Assembly: GCA_937907425.1 (NCBI GenBank)
Contig: CALCIE010000024.1
Span: 83,939 to 147,938 of the forward strand
Reading direction: 5' to 3'
Length of the DNA stretch: 64,000 bases
Source of the DNA: ZC4RG42 sp003242425
Lineage (GTDB): Bacteria > Pseudomonadota > Gammaproteobacteria > Burkholderiales > SG8-39
A program made the position numbers and the translations under genes. A model generated the notes under the pieces. The model had not been told where the DNA came from. It ran no database searches and was given only the letters and a program-made list of their open reading frames with translations. Shown piece by piece: positions 48,046-56,295 of this stretch. Numbering within the stretch: position 1 is the first letter of the stretch; the number at the start of each line of letters is the position of its first letter.

Positions 48046-48848
48046 GTGCCCTGCTCTATGTGGAGCCGGCCTACCGCGACCGGCTGGACGCTGCCGGATT
48101 GCGCAGCTTCGACGATCTGTGGGCGCTGCCCTGGAACTGGGTGGAAGAACCCAATCAGCGGCGCAGGGGCTGGAGCGGTGCGACCCGCGTCGTGATCGGT
48201 GAGAGCGAACCGCTCGCGCTGTTCGTCAAGCGCCAGGAGAACCACTGTTACCGCTCGCTGGCGCATCCGCTGCGCGGCAAGCCGACCTTCTACCGCGAAT
48301 GGCGCAACATCAGCGTGCTGCGCGAGGCCGGTGTGCCCACTTTGGAGCCCATCGCCTACGGCGAGCGCGTCCGTGAAGGCCGTTATCAGGCCGTGCTGAT
48401 CACCGTGGCGTTCGACGGTTACGTCGATCTCGACGAGCTGTTCGCGAACCGCGGCGGACTGGACGAGGCGACGCGCAACGCCGTATTGGCAACCCTCGCG
48501 CGCAATCTGCTGCGCTTGCACCGCGCCGGTTGCCGCCATAATTGCCTCGCCGGCAAGCATCTGATGGTGCGCATGGGCGCCGAGCCCGATGTGCGGCTCC
48601 TGGATCTGGAGAAGCTGAAGCACCGGCGTGCCTGGATTGCCGCTGCCGCGCACGATCTGGCGCGGCTCATCCGCTACACGCCGACCCTGTCGCTGGCCGA
48701 TCATCATCACGTCGTGTACGAATACTGCCGCGGGCTCTCGACCGGCGAGGCGCTCAGCCTGGTGGCGCTGATCAATCACAAGCTGAGCCGCAAGAAAGGG
48801 GTGCGTTACCGGATTGCCGACCCGCTCATGTCGTCGGCCGCGGCCTAG
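48042..48848 (+). CDS. WaaP/InaA-like lipopolysaccharide kinase family protein
   Basis: A 268-residue kinase-fold protein. A likely ATP-binding Lys63 is in LFVKRQEN, and the DFG-like metal Asp188 is in LLDLEK. The catalytic-loop position that is HRD in WaaP reads RHN here (residues 165-167, in CRHNCLAGKHL), so the catalytic Asp is not conserved. InaA-type relatives show similar changes. It is probably an inner-core LPS kinase or a pseudokinase. Convergent with midA, which it overlaps by four bases. Confidence 0.82.
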   Translation: MSALLYVEPAYRDRLDAAGLRSFDDLWALPWNWVEEPNQRRRGWSGATRVVIGESEPLALFVKRQENHCYRSLAHPLRGKPTFYREWRNISVLREAGVPTLEPIAYGERVREGRYQAVLITVAFDGYVDLDELFANRGGLDEATRNAVLATLARNLLRLHRAGCRHNCLAGKHLMVRMGAEPDVRLLDLEKLKHRRAWIAAAAHDLARLIRYTPTLSLADHHHVVYEYCRGLSTGEALSLVALINHKLSRKKGVRYRIADPLMSSAAA

Positions 48849-49993
48849 AGGGTGTGGAGGCGGTCGCCTGCGCGGAAGGCGCGCAAGGGCTCGTCCAGAT
48901 CGCGCGTAAAGGCGATGACCTTGAAGAGTTCGCCCATTTCCGCGGGCGACATCAGCTTGTTGACCGCGGCGGCGGCCGGCAGGTAGCGGGCCGCGTCTTC
49001 GGGCGGCGTGCGCAACATCAACTCCGTGATGCCGAGATTGATGAGCAGTTGCGCCTGGGTGGTATAGCCGGCGATGTCCAGTCCGGCTTCGTGCGCAGCC
49101 TCCGCCATCGCGGTGAAGTCCACGTGCGCGGTGATGTCCTGCAGACCCGGCAGGTAGAAGGGATCGTCGTGCGCGCGATGCCGGTAATGGCACATCAGCG
49201 TGCCGGCGCTACGTTGCGGATGGTAGTACTCCGGACGCGGGAAGCCGTAATCGACGAGCAGGATGGCGCCGCGCTCCAGTACCTCGCCCAGGGTGCGGAC
49301 GAAGGCACGGGCCGCGAGACCGATTTCCGTACGGTAACCGACCGGCAGCGCCAGCGCCTCGGCGGCGGCGCGCACTTCGCCTTCAGCCTTGCGCCAGGAC
49401 CATTGCAGCGCGCGGTCCACGCCCGCCTGCTCGATGTCGTCCGCGGTGACGCGGATCACCTCCACCGGCATGGCGTCGAGCACCTCGTTGCCGAGGACGA
49501 GTCCGCGAAAGGACGGCGGCAGCTGGTTGAGCCAGGCCACGCGCTCCATCAGATGCGGCACTCGCGCCGCGAGCGTGTCCCGTTCGCGCGCGCGCAGTTC
49601 GGGCGAGAGCTCGAGAATGAGATAACGCTCCGGCAGGCAGCCGAGACGGTCGAGCTCCTCGAGCACCGCGGCGGCGAGCGCGCCGCTGCCCGCGCCGACT
49701 TCGAGGATGTCGGGCAGCCCGGCGGCGATCAGGTCGCGCGCCTGTTGCGCGAGCGCATGGCCGAACAGCGGCGTCAGTTCGGGCGCGGTCGTGAAATCGC
49801 CCTCCCGGCCGAGCTTGCGGCTGCCGGCCGTGTAATAGCCGAGCCCAGGCGCGTAGAGCGCCAGTTCCATGTAGCGCGAGAAGGGAATCCAGCCGCCTGC
49901 CGCGTCGATCGCGCCTTCGATGTGCTGCCGCAGGCGGTTGCTGTGCGCAAGGGCTTCGGCGGCGGGTTCCGGAAGTCGGTCGTGGCGATGCAT
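48845..49993 (-). CDS. MidA/NDUFAF7-family SAM methyltransferase
   Basis: A 382-residue protein of the MidA family, whose mitochondrial member methylates an Arg of complex I. The signature PFSRYMELALYAPGLGYYT and motif I LEVGAGSGALAAAVL are clear. The bacterial target is not established. It is divergent from the pteridine reductase gene. Confidence 0.9.
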   Translation of the reverse strand: MHRHDRLPEPAAEALAHSNRLRQHIEGAIDAAGGWIPFSRYMELALYAPGLGYYTAGSRKLGREGDFTTAPELTPLFGHALAQQARDLIAAGLPDILEVGAGSGALAAAVLEELDRLGCLPERYLILELSPELRARERDTLAARVPHLMERVAWLNQLPPSFRGLVLGNEVLDAMPVEVIRVTADDIEQAGVDRALQWSWRKAEGEVRAAAEALALPVGYRTEIGLAARAFVRTLGEVLERGAILLVDYGFPRPEYYHPQRSAGTLMCHYRHRAHDDPFYLPGLQDITAHVDFTAMAEAAHEAGLDIAGYTTQAQLLINLGITELMLRTPPEDAARYLPAAAAVNKLMSPAEMGELFKVIAFTRDLDEPLRAFRAGDRLHTL

Positions 49994-50061
49994 GATCGGG
50001 CGATGGTGCGCGCCTCCGATAGAATTATCAATATCCTAAGTAAGTGGACTATGGCGAGGGG

Positions 50062-50811
50062 ATGTCAAAAAGCCTGGCTGGCAAAGTTGTTTTAGTCACG
50101 GGTGGCGCAAAACGCGTTGGAGCCGCTATCGTTCGACGGTTGCATGCCGCTGGTGCGGCGATTATGTTGCATTACAACACAGCGGCCCGAGAAGCAGAAG
50201 TTATGCAGTGCGAACTAAACAGTGTGCGTACCGGGTCGGTAGTCATTACAAAAGCCGATTTGAGAGACATCAGCGCGGTATCGGGGTTGATTGATGCGGT
50301 TATGACGCATTTCGGGCGGCTTGATGTACTCGTAAATAACGCATCCACGTTTTATCCCACACCGATTGGCCAAATACGCGAAAGTGACTGGGAAAATCTG
50401 GTACATGTAAATGTAATGGCGCCGTTATTTCTATCGCAGGCAGCCAGTGCCGAATTGAAGTCGACTAGCGGCTGTATCATCAATATTGCTGATATCCATG
50501 CTGAACGGCCTCTTAAGCGCTATGTCGTTTACAGTATGGCTAAGGCCGCCTTGGTTGGCCTAACGCGCTCCCTAGCCGTCGAATTAGGCCCCGAGGTTCG
50601 GGTAAACGCCGTCGCGCCTGGGCCTATCATTTGGCCAGATAATCCCGAATTCAACCCGCTTGAGCGCGACGCCGTCGTGTCCCAAACGTTGCTGAAACGT
50701 ACTGGTAACCCAGATGAAGTCGCTCGTACAGTGTTATTTTTAGCTTCAGAAGCAAGCTATATCACTGGTCAGGTAATAAGCGTAGATGGTGGTCGTAATA
50801 TCAGTTTCTAA
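50062..50811 (+). CDS. Pteridine reductase (SDR, FolM-like)
   Basis: A 249-residue short-chain dehydrogenase. The N-terminal TGGAKRVG has Arg in place of the usual Gly, which marks pteridine reductases; the active site is YSMAK, and DIHAERPLKRY is a family segment. It would reduce dihydrobiopterin-type or dihydrofolate substrates. Base composition is atypical (see the low-GC patch). The start is uncertain: ATG 50062 has GAGGGG directly against it, and GTG 50044 is open too. Confidence 0.88.
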   Translation: MSKSLAGKVVLVTGGAKRVGAAIVRRLHAAGAAIMLHYNTAAREAEVMQCELNSVRTGSVVITKADLRDISAVSGLIDAVMTHFGRLDVLVNNASTFYPTPIGQIRESDWENLVHVNVMAPLFLSQAASAELKSTSGCIINIADIHAERPLKRYVVYSMAKAALVGLTRSLAVELGPEVRVNAVAPGPIIWPDNPEFNPLERDAVVSQTLLKRTGNPDEVARTVLFLASEASYITGQVISVDGGRNISF

Positions 50812-50854
50812 CGCTTATGAAGGGGTGCGGGTTTGGTAACCAGCAACGCATGAA

Positions 50855-51319
50855 ATGAATAAAAGTGCACCGAATACACCACTAGTGCTTATAGACCGGC
50901 TTTATGTAGAAGCGCAGCAATGGGCGCGGCACTATGAGGCGCTACTTGTAAATACTAACGTTTTTATTGTCACCATCTCGCTGGCATTCTTAGGGATCGC
51001 TTTCTCAGATAAAGTGGCCGGCGTAGTGCGCTCATTGGCGATGATGGTTCCCATTGTTCTGTGCATCGTTGGCCTCGCGTTGGTCTGGACGCTATTTACG
51101 TTATACGCGCAGTGCGTAGAGCGTCTCATTCGATATGAGCGTGCGATGGGATGCTTTGACGAAGAGGTTGGGAATGGGCTCGATGGTGCGGGGTCGCTAT
51201 TGCCTTTGGAACTTTCAAAGTTGCCCGTAAAGCGTCCGCCGTCGGTCCATTTTTTCAATTGGACTTACTTAATTTTGTTGGCCGTCTTTTTAACGCTGAT
51301 GGTTTGGAGTTTGTTTTGA
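50855..51319 (+). CDS. Three-helix membrane protein, unknown function
   Basis: A 154-residue protein with hydrophobic segments at about 32-50, 62-86 and 134-154. A loop of some 45 residues follows the second helix. The layout recalls small SLATT/RipA-like membrane proteins, but the resemblance is weak and inferred. It lies in the low-GC patch, directly between the pteridine reductase and ttcA. Confidence 0.6.
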   Translation: MNKSAPNTPLVLIDRLYVEAQQWARHYEALLVNTNVFIVTISLAFLGIAFSDKVAGVVRSLAMMVPIVLCIVGLALVWTLFTLYAQCVERLIRYERAMGCFDEEVGNGLDGAGSLLPLELSKLPVKRPPSVHFFNWTYLILLAVFLTLMVWSLF

Positions 51320-51334
51320 GTGAGGTTGAGTAGG

Positions 51335-52240
51335 ATGGCCGCTGTTGGCCGTTCCGCTGTGCTGACGCAGAAGGCCGCCTACGAGGCCAACAAACTGCAG
51401 AAGCGTCTGCGCCGCCTCGTCGGCCAGGCGATCGCCGACTACGACATGATCCGTGCCGGCGATCGCGTCATGGTGTGCCTGTCCGGCGGCAAGGACAGTT
51501 ACGGGCTGCTCGACATCCTCATGCGGCTGCGCGAGCACGCGCCGCTGGATTTCGAGATCGTGGCCGTCAATCTGGACCAGCGCCAGCCGGGTTTCCCCGA
51601 GCACGTGCTGCCCGATTACCTGCGTTCGCTGGGCATTCCCTTCCACATCGAGGTGCAGGACACCTACAGCATCGTCAAACGGGTGATCCCCGAAGGCAAG
51701 ACGATGTGCTCGCTGTGCTCGCGGCTGCGCCGCGGCGTGCTCTACCGGGTGGCGGGCGAACTGGGCGCGACCAAGATCGCGCTGGGCCATCACCGCGACG
51801 ACATCCTGGAGACCTTTTTCCTCAACCTGTTCTTCGGCGGCAAGCTGAAGGCCATGCCGCCCAAGCTGGTGTCGGACGACGGCCGTCATGTGGTGATCCG
51901 CCCCCTCGCCTACGTCAGGGAGCGCGATCTCGAGGCCTATGCCGCGGTGCGCGGTTTTCCGATCATCCCGTGCAACCTGTGCGGCTCGCAGGAGAATCTG
52001 CAGCGCACCCAGGTCAAGATGATGCTGCGGGAGTGGGAGAAGCGTTTTCCCGGGCGTGTCGAGACCATCTTCCGCAGCCTGGCGGACGTCCGCCCCTCGC
52101 ATCTGCTCGACCGGAAGCTGTTCGATTTCGCCGCCGTGGCGGCGACCGGCGTGGCATGGGCCGAGGGCGACAGGGCGTTCGACCAGGACGAGTTCCCGCC
52201 GCCCGTGGCTATCCCATTGATCGAGCGGGATTCCTCTTAA
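51335..52240 (+). CDS. ttcA: tRNA 2-thiocytidine(32) synthetase TtcA
   Basis: A 301-residue PP-loop ATPase that thiolates C32 of certain tRNAs using a [4Fe-4S] cluster. The PP-loop is LSGGKDSYG near residue 50, and the cluster cysteines are CSLCSR and CNLCGSQ. Start at ATG 51335 (MAAVGRSAVLTQK). GC-rich again, unlike the two genes upstream. Confidence 0.96.
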   Translation: MAAVGRSAVLTQKAAYEANKLQKRLRRLVGQAIADYDMIRAGDRVMVCLSGGKDSYGLLDILMRLREHAPLDFEIVAVNLDQRQPGFPEHVLPDYLRSLGIPFHIEVQDTYSIVKRVIPEGKTMCSLCSRLRRGVLYRVAGELGATKIALGHHRDDILETFFLNLFFGGKLKAMPPKLVSDDGRHVVIRPLAYVRERDLEAYAAVRGFPIIPCNLCGSQENLQRTQVKMMLREWEKRFPGRVETIFRSLADVRPSHLLDRKLFDFAAVAATGVAWAEGDRAFDQDEFPPPVAIPLIERDSS

Positions 52241-52358
52241 AGACCTGTAGAATTTTACTTGTCAAATTCATCTTGATGCGGCAAACTCGCGCATTGCTCA
52301 CCGACCGCGCCGCGCTCGACCGGGCCCGGTCCGGCGGGCGAGCGAGTCCCAGCCCCGT

Positions 52359-53879
52359 ATGAACTGCGCTGAACGTCTAGTCGCTCTGTTTGGCAGCCAG
52401 GCCGAAGTGGCCCGGCGACTCAAGCTCGACCGCGCCGTCGTCAACAACTGGGTCAAGTCCGGCTACGTCCCTTCGCGTTGGGCGATGGAAATCGAGCGCC
52501 TCACCGAGGGGCAGATCGCCGCAGTCGAAGTCCTCAACGAAGCCAACGCGCGCAAGCCCATCCGCGTCAAATCGCGTGGCGAGGAAGACAGTCTTTTCGG
52601 ACCTACGTTCGTAGGAAGTGACATCATGAATCCTTACGCGCCTCCCAAGCGCATCAAATCCTTCCATCCACCCCAGCGTGCCCTGTTGGGCCCGGGGCCG
52701 TCGGAGATCAACCCGCGCGTCATGGCCGCCATGGGGCTGCCGGCGATCGGTTATCTCGACCCGGCCTTCGTCGAGATGATGGAAGACCTGAAGGCGCTGC
52801 TGCGCTACGCCTTCCAGACGAAGAACGCCCTCACCTTCCCGATTTCCGGGCCGGGCTCGGTGGGCATGGAATACTGCTTCGTCAACATGGTGGCGCCCGG
52901 CGATACCGTGATCGTGATGCGCAACGGTGTGTTCGGCGGGCGCATGATCGAGAACGTGGAGCGCTGCGGGGCCAAGCCGGTCGTGGTCGAGGACGAATGG
53001 GGCGAGCCCTGCGACCCGAACAAGCTGGAGGACGCGCTCAAGAAGCATCCCGAAGCGCGCGTCGTGGCCTTCGTGCACGCGGAGACCTCCACCGGCGTGG
53101 AGTCGGACGCCAAGACCCTCATCGAAGTGGCGCACAAGTACGACGCGCTCACCATCATGGACGCCGTCACCTCGCTGGGCGGCTCGCCGGTGCTGGTGGA
53201 CGAATGGCAGTGCGATGCCGTGTATTCGGCCAGCCAGAAATGCCTGTCCTGCACGCCGGGCCTGTCGCCGGTGACCTTCAGCGACCGCGTGGTCGACTAC
53301 GTCAAGTCGCGCAAGGACAAGATCCACAGCTGGTTCATGGACATGAACCTGCTGCTCGGCTACTGGGGCAGCACCACCCGCACTTATCACCATACCGCGC
53401 CCACCAACAGCCTCTACGCGCTGCACGAAGCGCTGCTGATCCTCAAGGAGGAAGGCATCGAGAACGCCTGGGCGCGGCATCAGCGCCACCATACCGCGCT
53501 GAAAGCGGGTCTGGAGGCGATGGGCCTGAAGTATCTGGTGAAGGAAGGCTATCGCCTGCCGCAGATGAACGCGATCCTCATCCCCGAGCCCCTGCTCGAG
53601 CATGAGGCGGAAGTGCGCAAGCGGCTGCTCAACGAGTTCAACCTCGAGATCGGCGCCGGCCTCGGTCCGCTCGCCGGCAAGATCTGGCGCATCGGCATCA
53701 TGGGCTATTCCTGCAACTCGCAGAACGTCATGCTGTGCCTGTCGGCGCTCGGTTCGGTGCTCTACGACATGGGTTACCCGATCCACGTCGGCGACGCCGA
53801 AAGCGCGGCGCATCAGGCCTACGCGCAGATGCACGCCAAGGCCGCCCAGCAAAAGAAGCGTCAGCCCGCGGCCGCCTGA
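52359..53879 (+). CDS. Alanine-glyoxylate-type aminotransferase with N-terminal HTH domain
   Basis: A 506-residue class V PLP aminotransferase. Residues about 1-75 form a Cro/YdaS-like helix-turn-helix (FGSQAEVARRLKLDRAVVNNW). The enzyme part starts near Met90 (MNPYAPPKRIKSFHPP) and is like human AGXT: PLP Lys294 in YSASQKCLS, Asp268 in IMDAVTS and YHHTAPTNSLY. A strong AGGAAG lies 7 bases before ATG 52626 (Met90), while the ATG at 52359 has no visible Shine-Dalgarno. So the enzyme may also, or mainly, be made without the HTH. Substrates by eye: glyoxylate with alanine or serine. Confidence 0.85.
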   Translation: MNCAERLVALFGSQAEVARRLKLDRAVVNNWVKSGYVPSRWAMEIERLTEGQIAAVEVLNEANARKPIRVKSRGEEDSLFGPTFVGSDIMNPYAPPKRIKSFHPPQRALLGPGPSEINPRVMAAMGLPAIGYLDPAFVEMMEDLKALLRYAFQTKNALTFPISGPGSVGMEYCFVNMVAPGDTVIVMRNGVFGGRMIENVERCGAKPVVVEDEWGEPCDPNKLEDALKKHPEARVVAFVHAETSTGVESDAKTLIEVAHKYDALTIMDAVTSLGGSPVLVDEWQCDAVYSASQKCLSCTPGLSPVTFSDRVVDYVKSRKDKIHSWFMDMNLLLGYWGSTTRTYHHTAPTNSLYALHEALLILKEEGIENAWARHQRHHTALKAGLEAMGLKYLVKEGYRLPQMNAILIPEPLLEHEAEVRKRLLNEFNLEIGAGLGPLAGKIWRIGIMGYSCNSQNVMLCLSALGSVLYDMGYPIHVGDAESAAHQAYAQMHAKAAQQKKRQPAAA

Positions 53880-53898
53880 AACGGCGTCCAGGTGCGAT

Positions 53899-53927
53899 AA
53901 AAAGGCGACCTGCGGGTCGCCTTTTTT
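53899..53927 (+). terminator. Terminator after the aminotransferase
   Basis: A 10-bp stem with A-tract and T-tract extension (53901-53910 with 53915-53924), 4-base loop, lying just after the stop codon. It could serve both converging genes. Confidence 0.88.
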
Positions 53928-53945
53928 GTTATGCGGTGCGGCGCG

Positions 53946-54812
53946 TCAGGCCAGCGTACCGGTGAGCAGGAGCATGAGCGCGAAGCCCGCCGTCACACCC
54001 GTGGTGGCATGGCCTTCGTGACCAAGACGATGCGACTGCGGAATGATTTCGTGACTCACCACGAAGATCATGGCGCCGGCGGCGAAAGCGAGGCCCCAGG
54101 GCAGCAAGGCGGCCGAGAGGCCGACCATCACCACCCCGGCCAAGGCGCCGAGCGGCTCCATGAGGCCTGTCGCCAAGGCGGCCAGCGCGCTCTTGGCGCG
54201 GCTGTAGCCGAGGCTGTGCATGGCCCAGGCGACGATCAGGCCTTCGGGAAGGTTCTGAGCGCCGATGCCGAGGGTGACGGCCGTACCTTCGGCCGCGCCG
54301 CTGGCATGCGCCACCCCGACCGCCAGGCCTTCCGGCACGTTGTGCAACGCGATCGCGAGTACCACCAGCCACACGCGCGACATGCCGGGGGCTGCACGGG
54401 GATGGCCGTTCTCGTCGGGCGTGTGCGCATGCGGTAACAGCCGGTCGATGAGCAGCATCACCGCGGCGCCGAGTCCCACACCGGTCGCGACGACAGCCGC
54501 GCTGCTCGTCTGCAGGGCCGGGACCACGAGCGAGAACGCGGCGGCCGCGAGCATAACACCTGCCCCGAAGCCCAGCATCGCGCTCTGGCCGCGCGCCGAC
54601 GTATTGCCGACGAACAGCACCGGCAGCGCGCCGGCGCCCGTCGCCAGCGCGGTGAACGCGGTGGCAAGCATGGCGGGGCCGAACGCGGGCGCGGCGGCGA
54701 TGGCGTCGCGGAAGACGAACAGCGTCAACGCCAAAGCCGCCAACAGCGCCAGCGCCAGTCGCGGATCACGCTGCTGGAGCAGTTTGCGGGCGGCAAGTAC
54801 GGCGGTCGTCAT
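53946..54812 (-). CDS. ZIP-family metal transporter
   Basis: A 288-residue inner-membrane protein with eight hydrophobic segments. The metal-binding helices carry ALHNVPEGLAVG and GAQNLPEGLIVAW, the paired ZIP signatures, followed by FVVSHEIIPQSH. It resembles GufA/ZupT-type carriers of Zn or related divalent ions. AAGGA is placed before ATG 54812. The leader upstream is AT-rich. Confidence 0.9.
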   Translation of the reverse strand: MTTAVLAARKLLQQRDPRLALALLAALALTLFVFRDAIAAAPAFGPAMLATAFTALATGAGALPVLFVGNTSARGQSAMLGFGAGVMLAAAAFSLVVPALQTSSAAVVATGVGLGAAVMLLIDRLLPHAHTPDENGHPRAAPGMSRVWLVVLAIALHNVPEGLAVGVAHASGAAEGTAVTLGIGAQNLPEGLIVAWAMHSLGYSRAKSALAALATGLMEPLGALAGVVMVGLSAALLPWGLAFAAGAMIFVVSHEIIPQSHRLGHEGHATTGVTAGFALMLLLTGTLA

Positions 54813-55052
54813 GTCAATCCTTCAAGCAGGCTCGTCGCGGGATTGCGGCGACGTGTACACCATAAGGAAATCGTTCTTTTAGGTCCAATTTATAGTTCTT
54901 AAGTTCCCGATAGAAATTTATATGCGGGCGCGAGGTCTCAAGGACGCTTTCATGCATGCCGGATTCCCGCGATTCGAAAAGCGCCGGATCGCCGGAACTT
55001 CGCCCCAGGGCGACTTCTAAGAGAGATGGTGCATCGGTAGGGAAGACGGAGC
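54813..55052. other. AT-rich intergenic leader between the ZIP transporter and the TerB-like gene
   Basis: About 240 bases of divergent control region. On the minus strand TATAAA-like boxes occur near 54885 and 54920. A minus-strand reading frame (54814-54957, about 47 codons) ends one base before the ZIP start; it may be a leader peptide or chance. No known riboswitch motif was recognised. Confidence 0.4.
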
Positions 55053-55979
55053 ATGGCAAAAACGGATCGTCTGGCGCTGATCAAGCTGGCATTGCTCGCT
55101 GCATGCGCGGACTCGGACGGGGACGGCAACGGGCAGGCGCAGCTGCGCCGCGCGGCCGAGTCCCTCTCGGCCGCCGCGGGAGAGAATCTGGCGCTGACGC
55201 TGCGCGACATCCTGCTGAGGCGGGTCGCGCTCGAGACGCTCGCCGCGCCGCTCGCGCGTCCCGAGCTCAAGCACCTTGCCTACCAGGTGGCGGTATGCAT
55301 CTGCAACGCCGACGGCGCCCACAACGACCTCGAACACGCCTTCCTGGAGCGGCTGCGGGTCGCGCTGGCGCTCGACGTGCGCAGCGCGCGCAGCTTCGAG
55401 CGCGAGGCGGATGCGATTACCGGCGTGCCGCTGCAGCCGGATCCGAGCCGCGCCCCGCTCGCGTCGGCGCATCCGGTCGACGACGCGCTGGTGGAGCGCA
55501 TGATCGAAGAGTATGCGGAGCTCACGGCCGCGCTGGCCGCCCGTGCCGAGCCGCTGGCCCTGCTCGCCACGCTGCCGCTGGAGATGAAACTCATCTATCG
55601 CGTGGGCAAGGTCTACGGCGAGGAACCGGACCGCGGCCAGATCCACGCCTTGCTGAGGCAGATCGATTGCGACCCGGTGGCGCATTACGTTGCCGCCGGC
55701 GGCGGCCTGATCCTCGCCGGCGCCTGGGACCGTCCGCGCGTCCATGACGCGGCCGCGGTGGAACAGGTGTCGCGCGGCAGCTATGCGCGCACGCGGGCGC
55801 TGGGCCGCGTCGCGCGCACCGTTTACGGCGAAGGGCGGCACGAACTTGCCGAACTGCACGAACGCTATGCGGCGGCGGAGGCGGGGGCGCACCCCGCCTA
55901 TGCGGCCCGCGCCGGGACGATCGCCGCGCGCGCCCGCCAGCTCATGCACAACGACCTCCTCACGCTGGTGAAACAGTGA
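55053..55979 (+). CDS. TerB-like helical protein
   Basis: A 308-residue, Ala/Leu/Arg-rich soluble protein. Residues about 8-115 resemble the TerB/DUF533 fold (CNADGAHNDLEHAFLERL, a metal-binding acidic pattern). A later part with MKLIYRVGKVYGEE recalls YcjF/DUF697-type regions. TerB domains occur in membrane-linked stress modules. The function here is unknown. It precedes a small membrane protein on the same strand. Confidence 0.6.
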   Translation: MAKTDRLALIKLALLAACADSDGDGNGQAQLRRAAESLSAAAGENLALTLRDILLRRVALETLAAPLARPELKHLAYQVAVCICNADGAHNDLEHAFLERLRVALALDVRSARSFEREADAITGVPLQPDPSRAPLASAHPVDDALVERMIEEYAELTAALAARAEPLALLATLPLEMKLIYRVGKVYGEEPDRGQIHALLRQIDCDPVAHYVAAGGGLILAGAWDRPRVHDAAAVEQVSRGSYARTRALGRVARTVYGEGRHELAELHERYAAAEAGAHPAYAARAGTIAARARQLMHNDLLTLVKQ

Positions 55980-56084
55980 CCGGCGGGCCGGCCGGACGGC
56001 TTATGCCTTCGTCTATGCCCTCGGCGCGATGGCGCACCGGGTACGCAACGTCCATACTGGGCACAGAAACAGGGGGAGATTCGT

Positions 56085-56291
56085 ATGAGCAGCAATACCG
56101 AACACCTGCCGTGGACGCGGCACGACGGGGAATGGGCGCGTTTCGAGCGGCGAACGGTCTCGGGCAAGCGGCGCGGCGGCTCGCCGACGGCGGTATGGAT
56201 CAACCGTCCGGCGCGCGGTTTGAGCGCCGGCACGCTGCGCCTCGTGCTGCTCTGCGGCTTGCTGGCCGCCTTGTGCTGGCTTGTCGCCTAG
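56085..56291 (+). CDS. Small one-TM membrane protein
   Basis: A 68-residue protein with a basic soluble part (KRRGGSP) and a single C-terminal membrane segment (about 49-67). GGGGGAG stands before ATG 56085. Its stop lies 5 bases from the convergent hybrid kinase stop. Function unknown. Confidence 0.55.
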   Translation: MSSNTEHLPWTRHDGEWARFERRTVSGKRRGGSPTAVWINRPARGLSAGTLRLVLLCGLLAALCWLVA

Positions 56292-56295
56292 CCGC

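Larger units (their letters stand above)
50020..51330. other. Low-GC patch
   Basis: Base composition falls to roughly 50% GC by eye (for example 50281-50340), against clearly GC-rich DNA on both sides. Codons end in A or T far more often than in neighbours. The patch covers the next two genes exactly and stops at ttcA. It suggests acquisition or replacement of this piece. No repeats or integrase were seen. Confidence 0.7.

Noticed and set aside
54814..55059. An 81-codon minus-strand frame up to the TerB-like start
   Set aside because: Overlaps the divergent gene start and has no motif; kept only as a possible leader within the intergenic entry.
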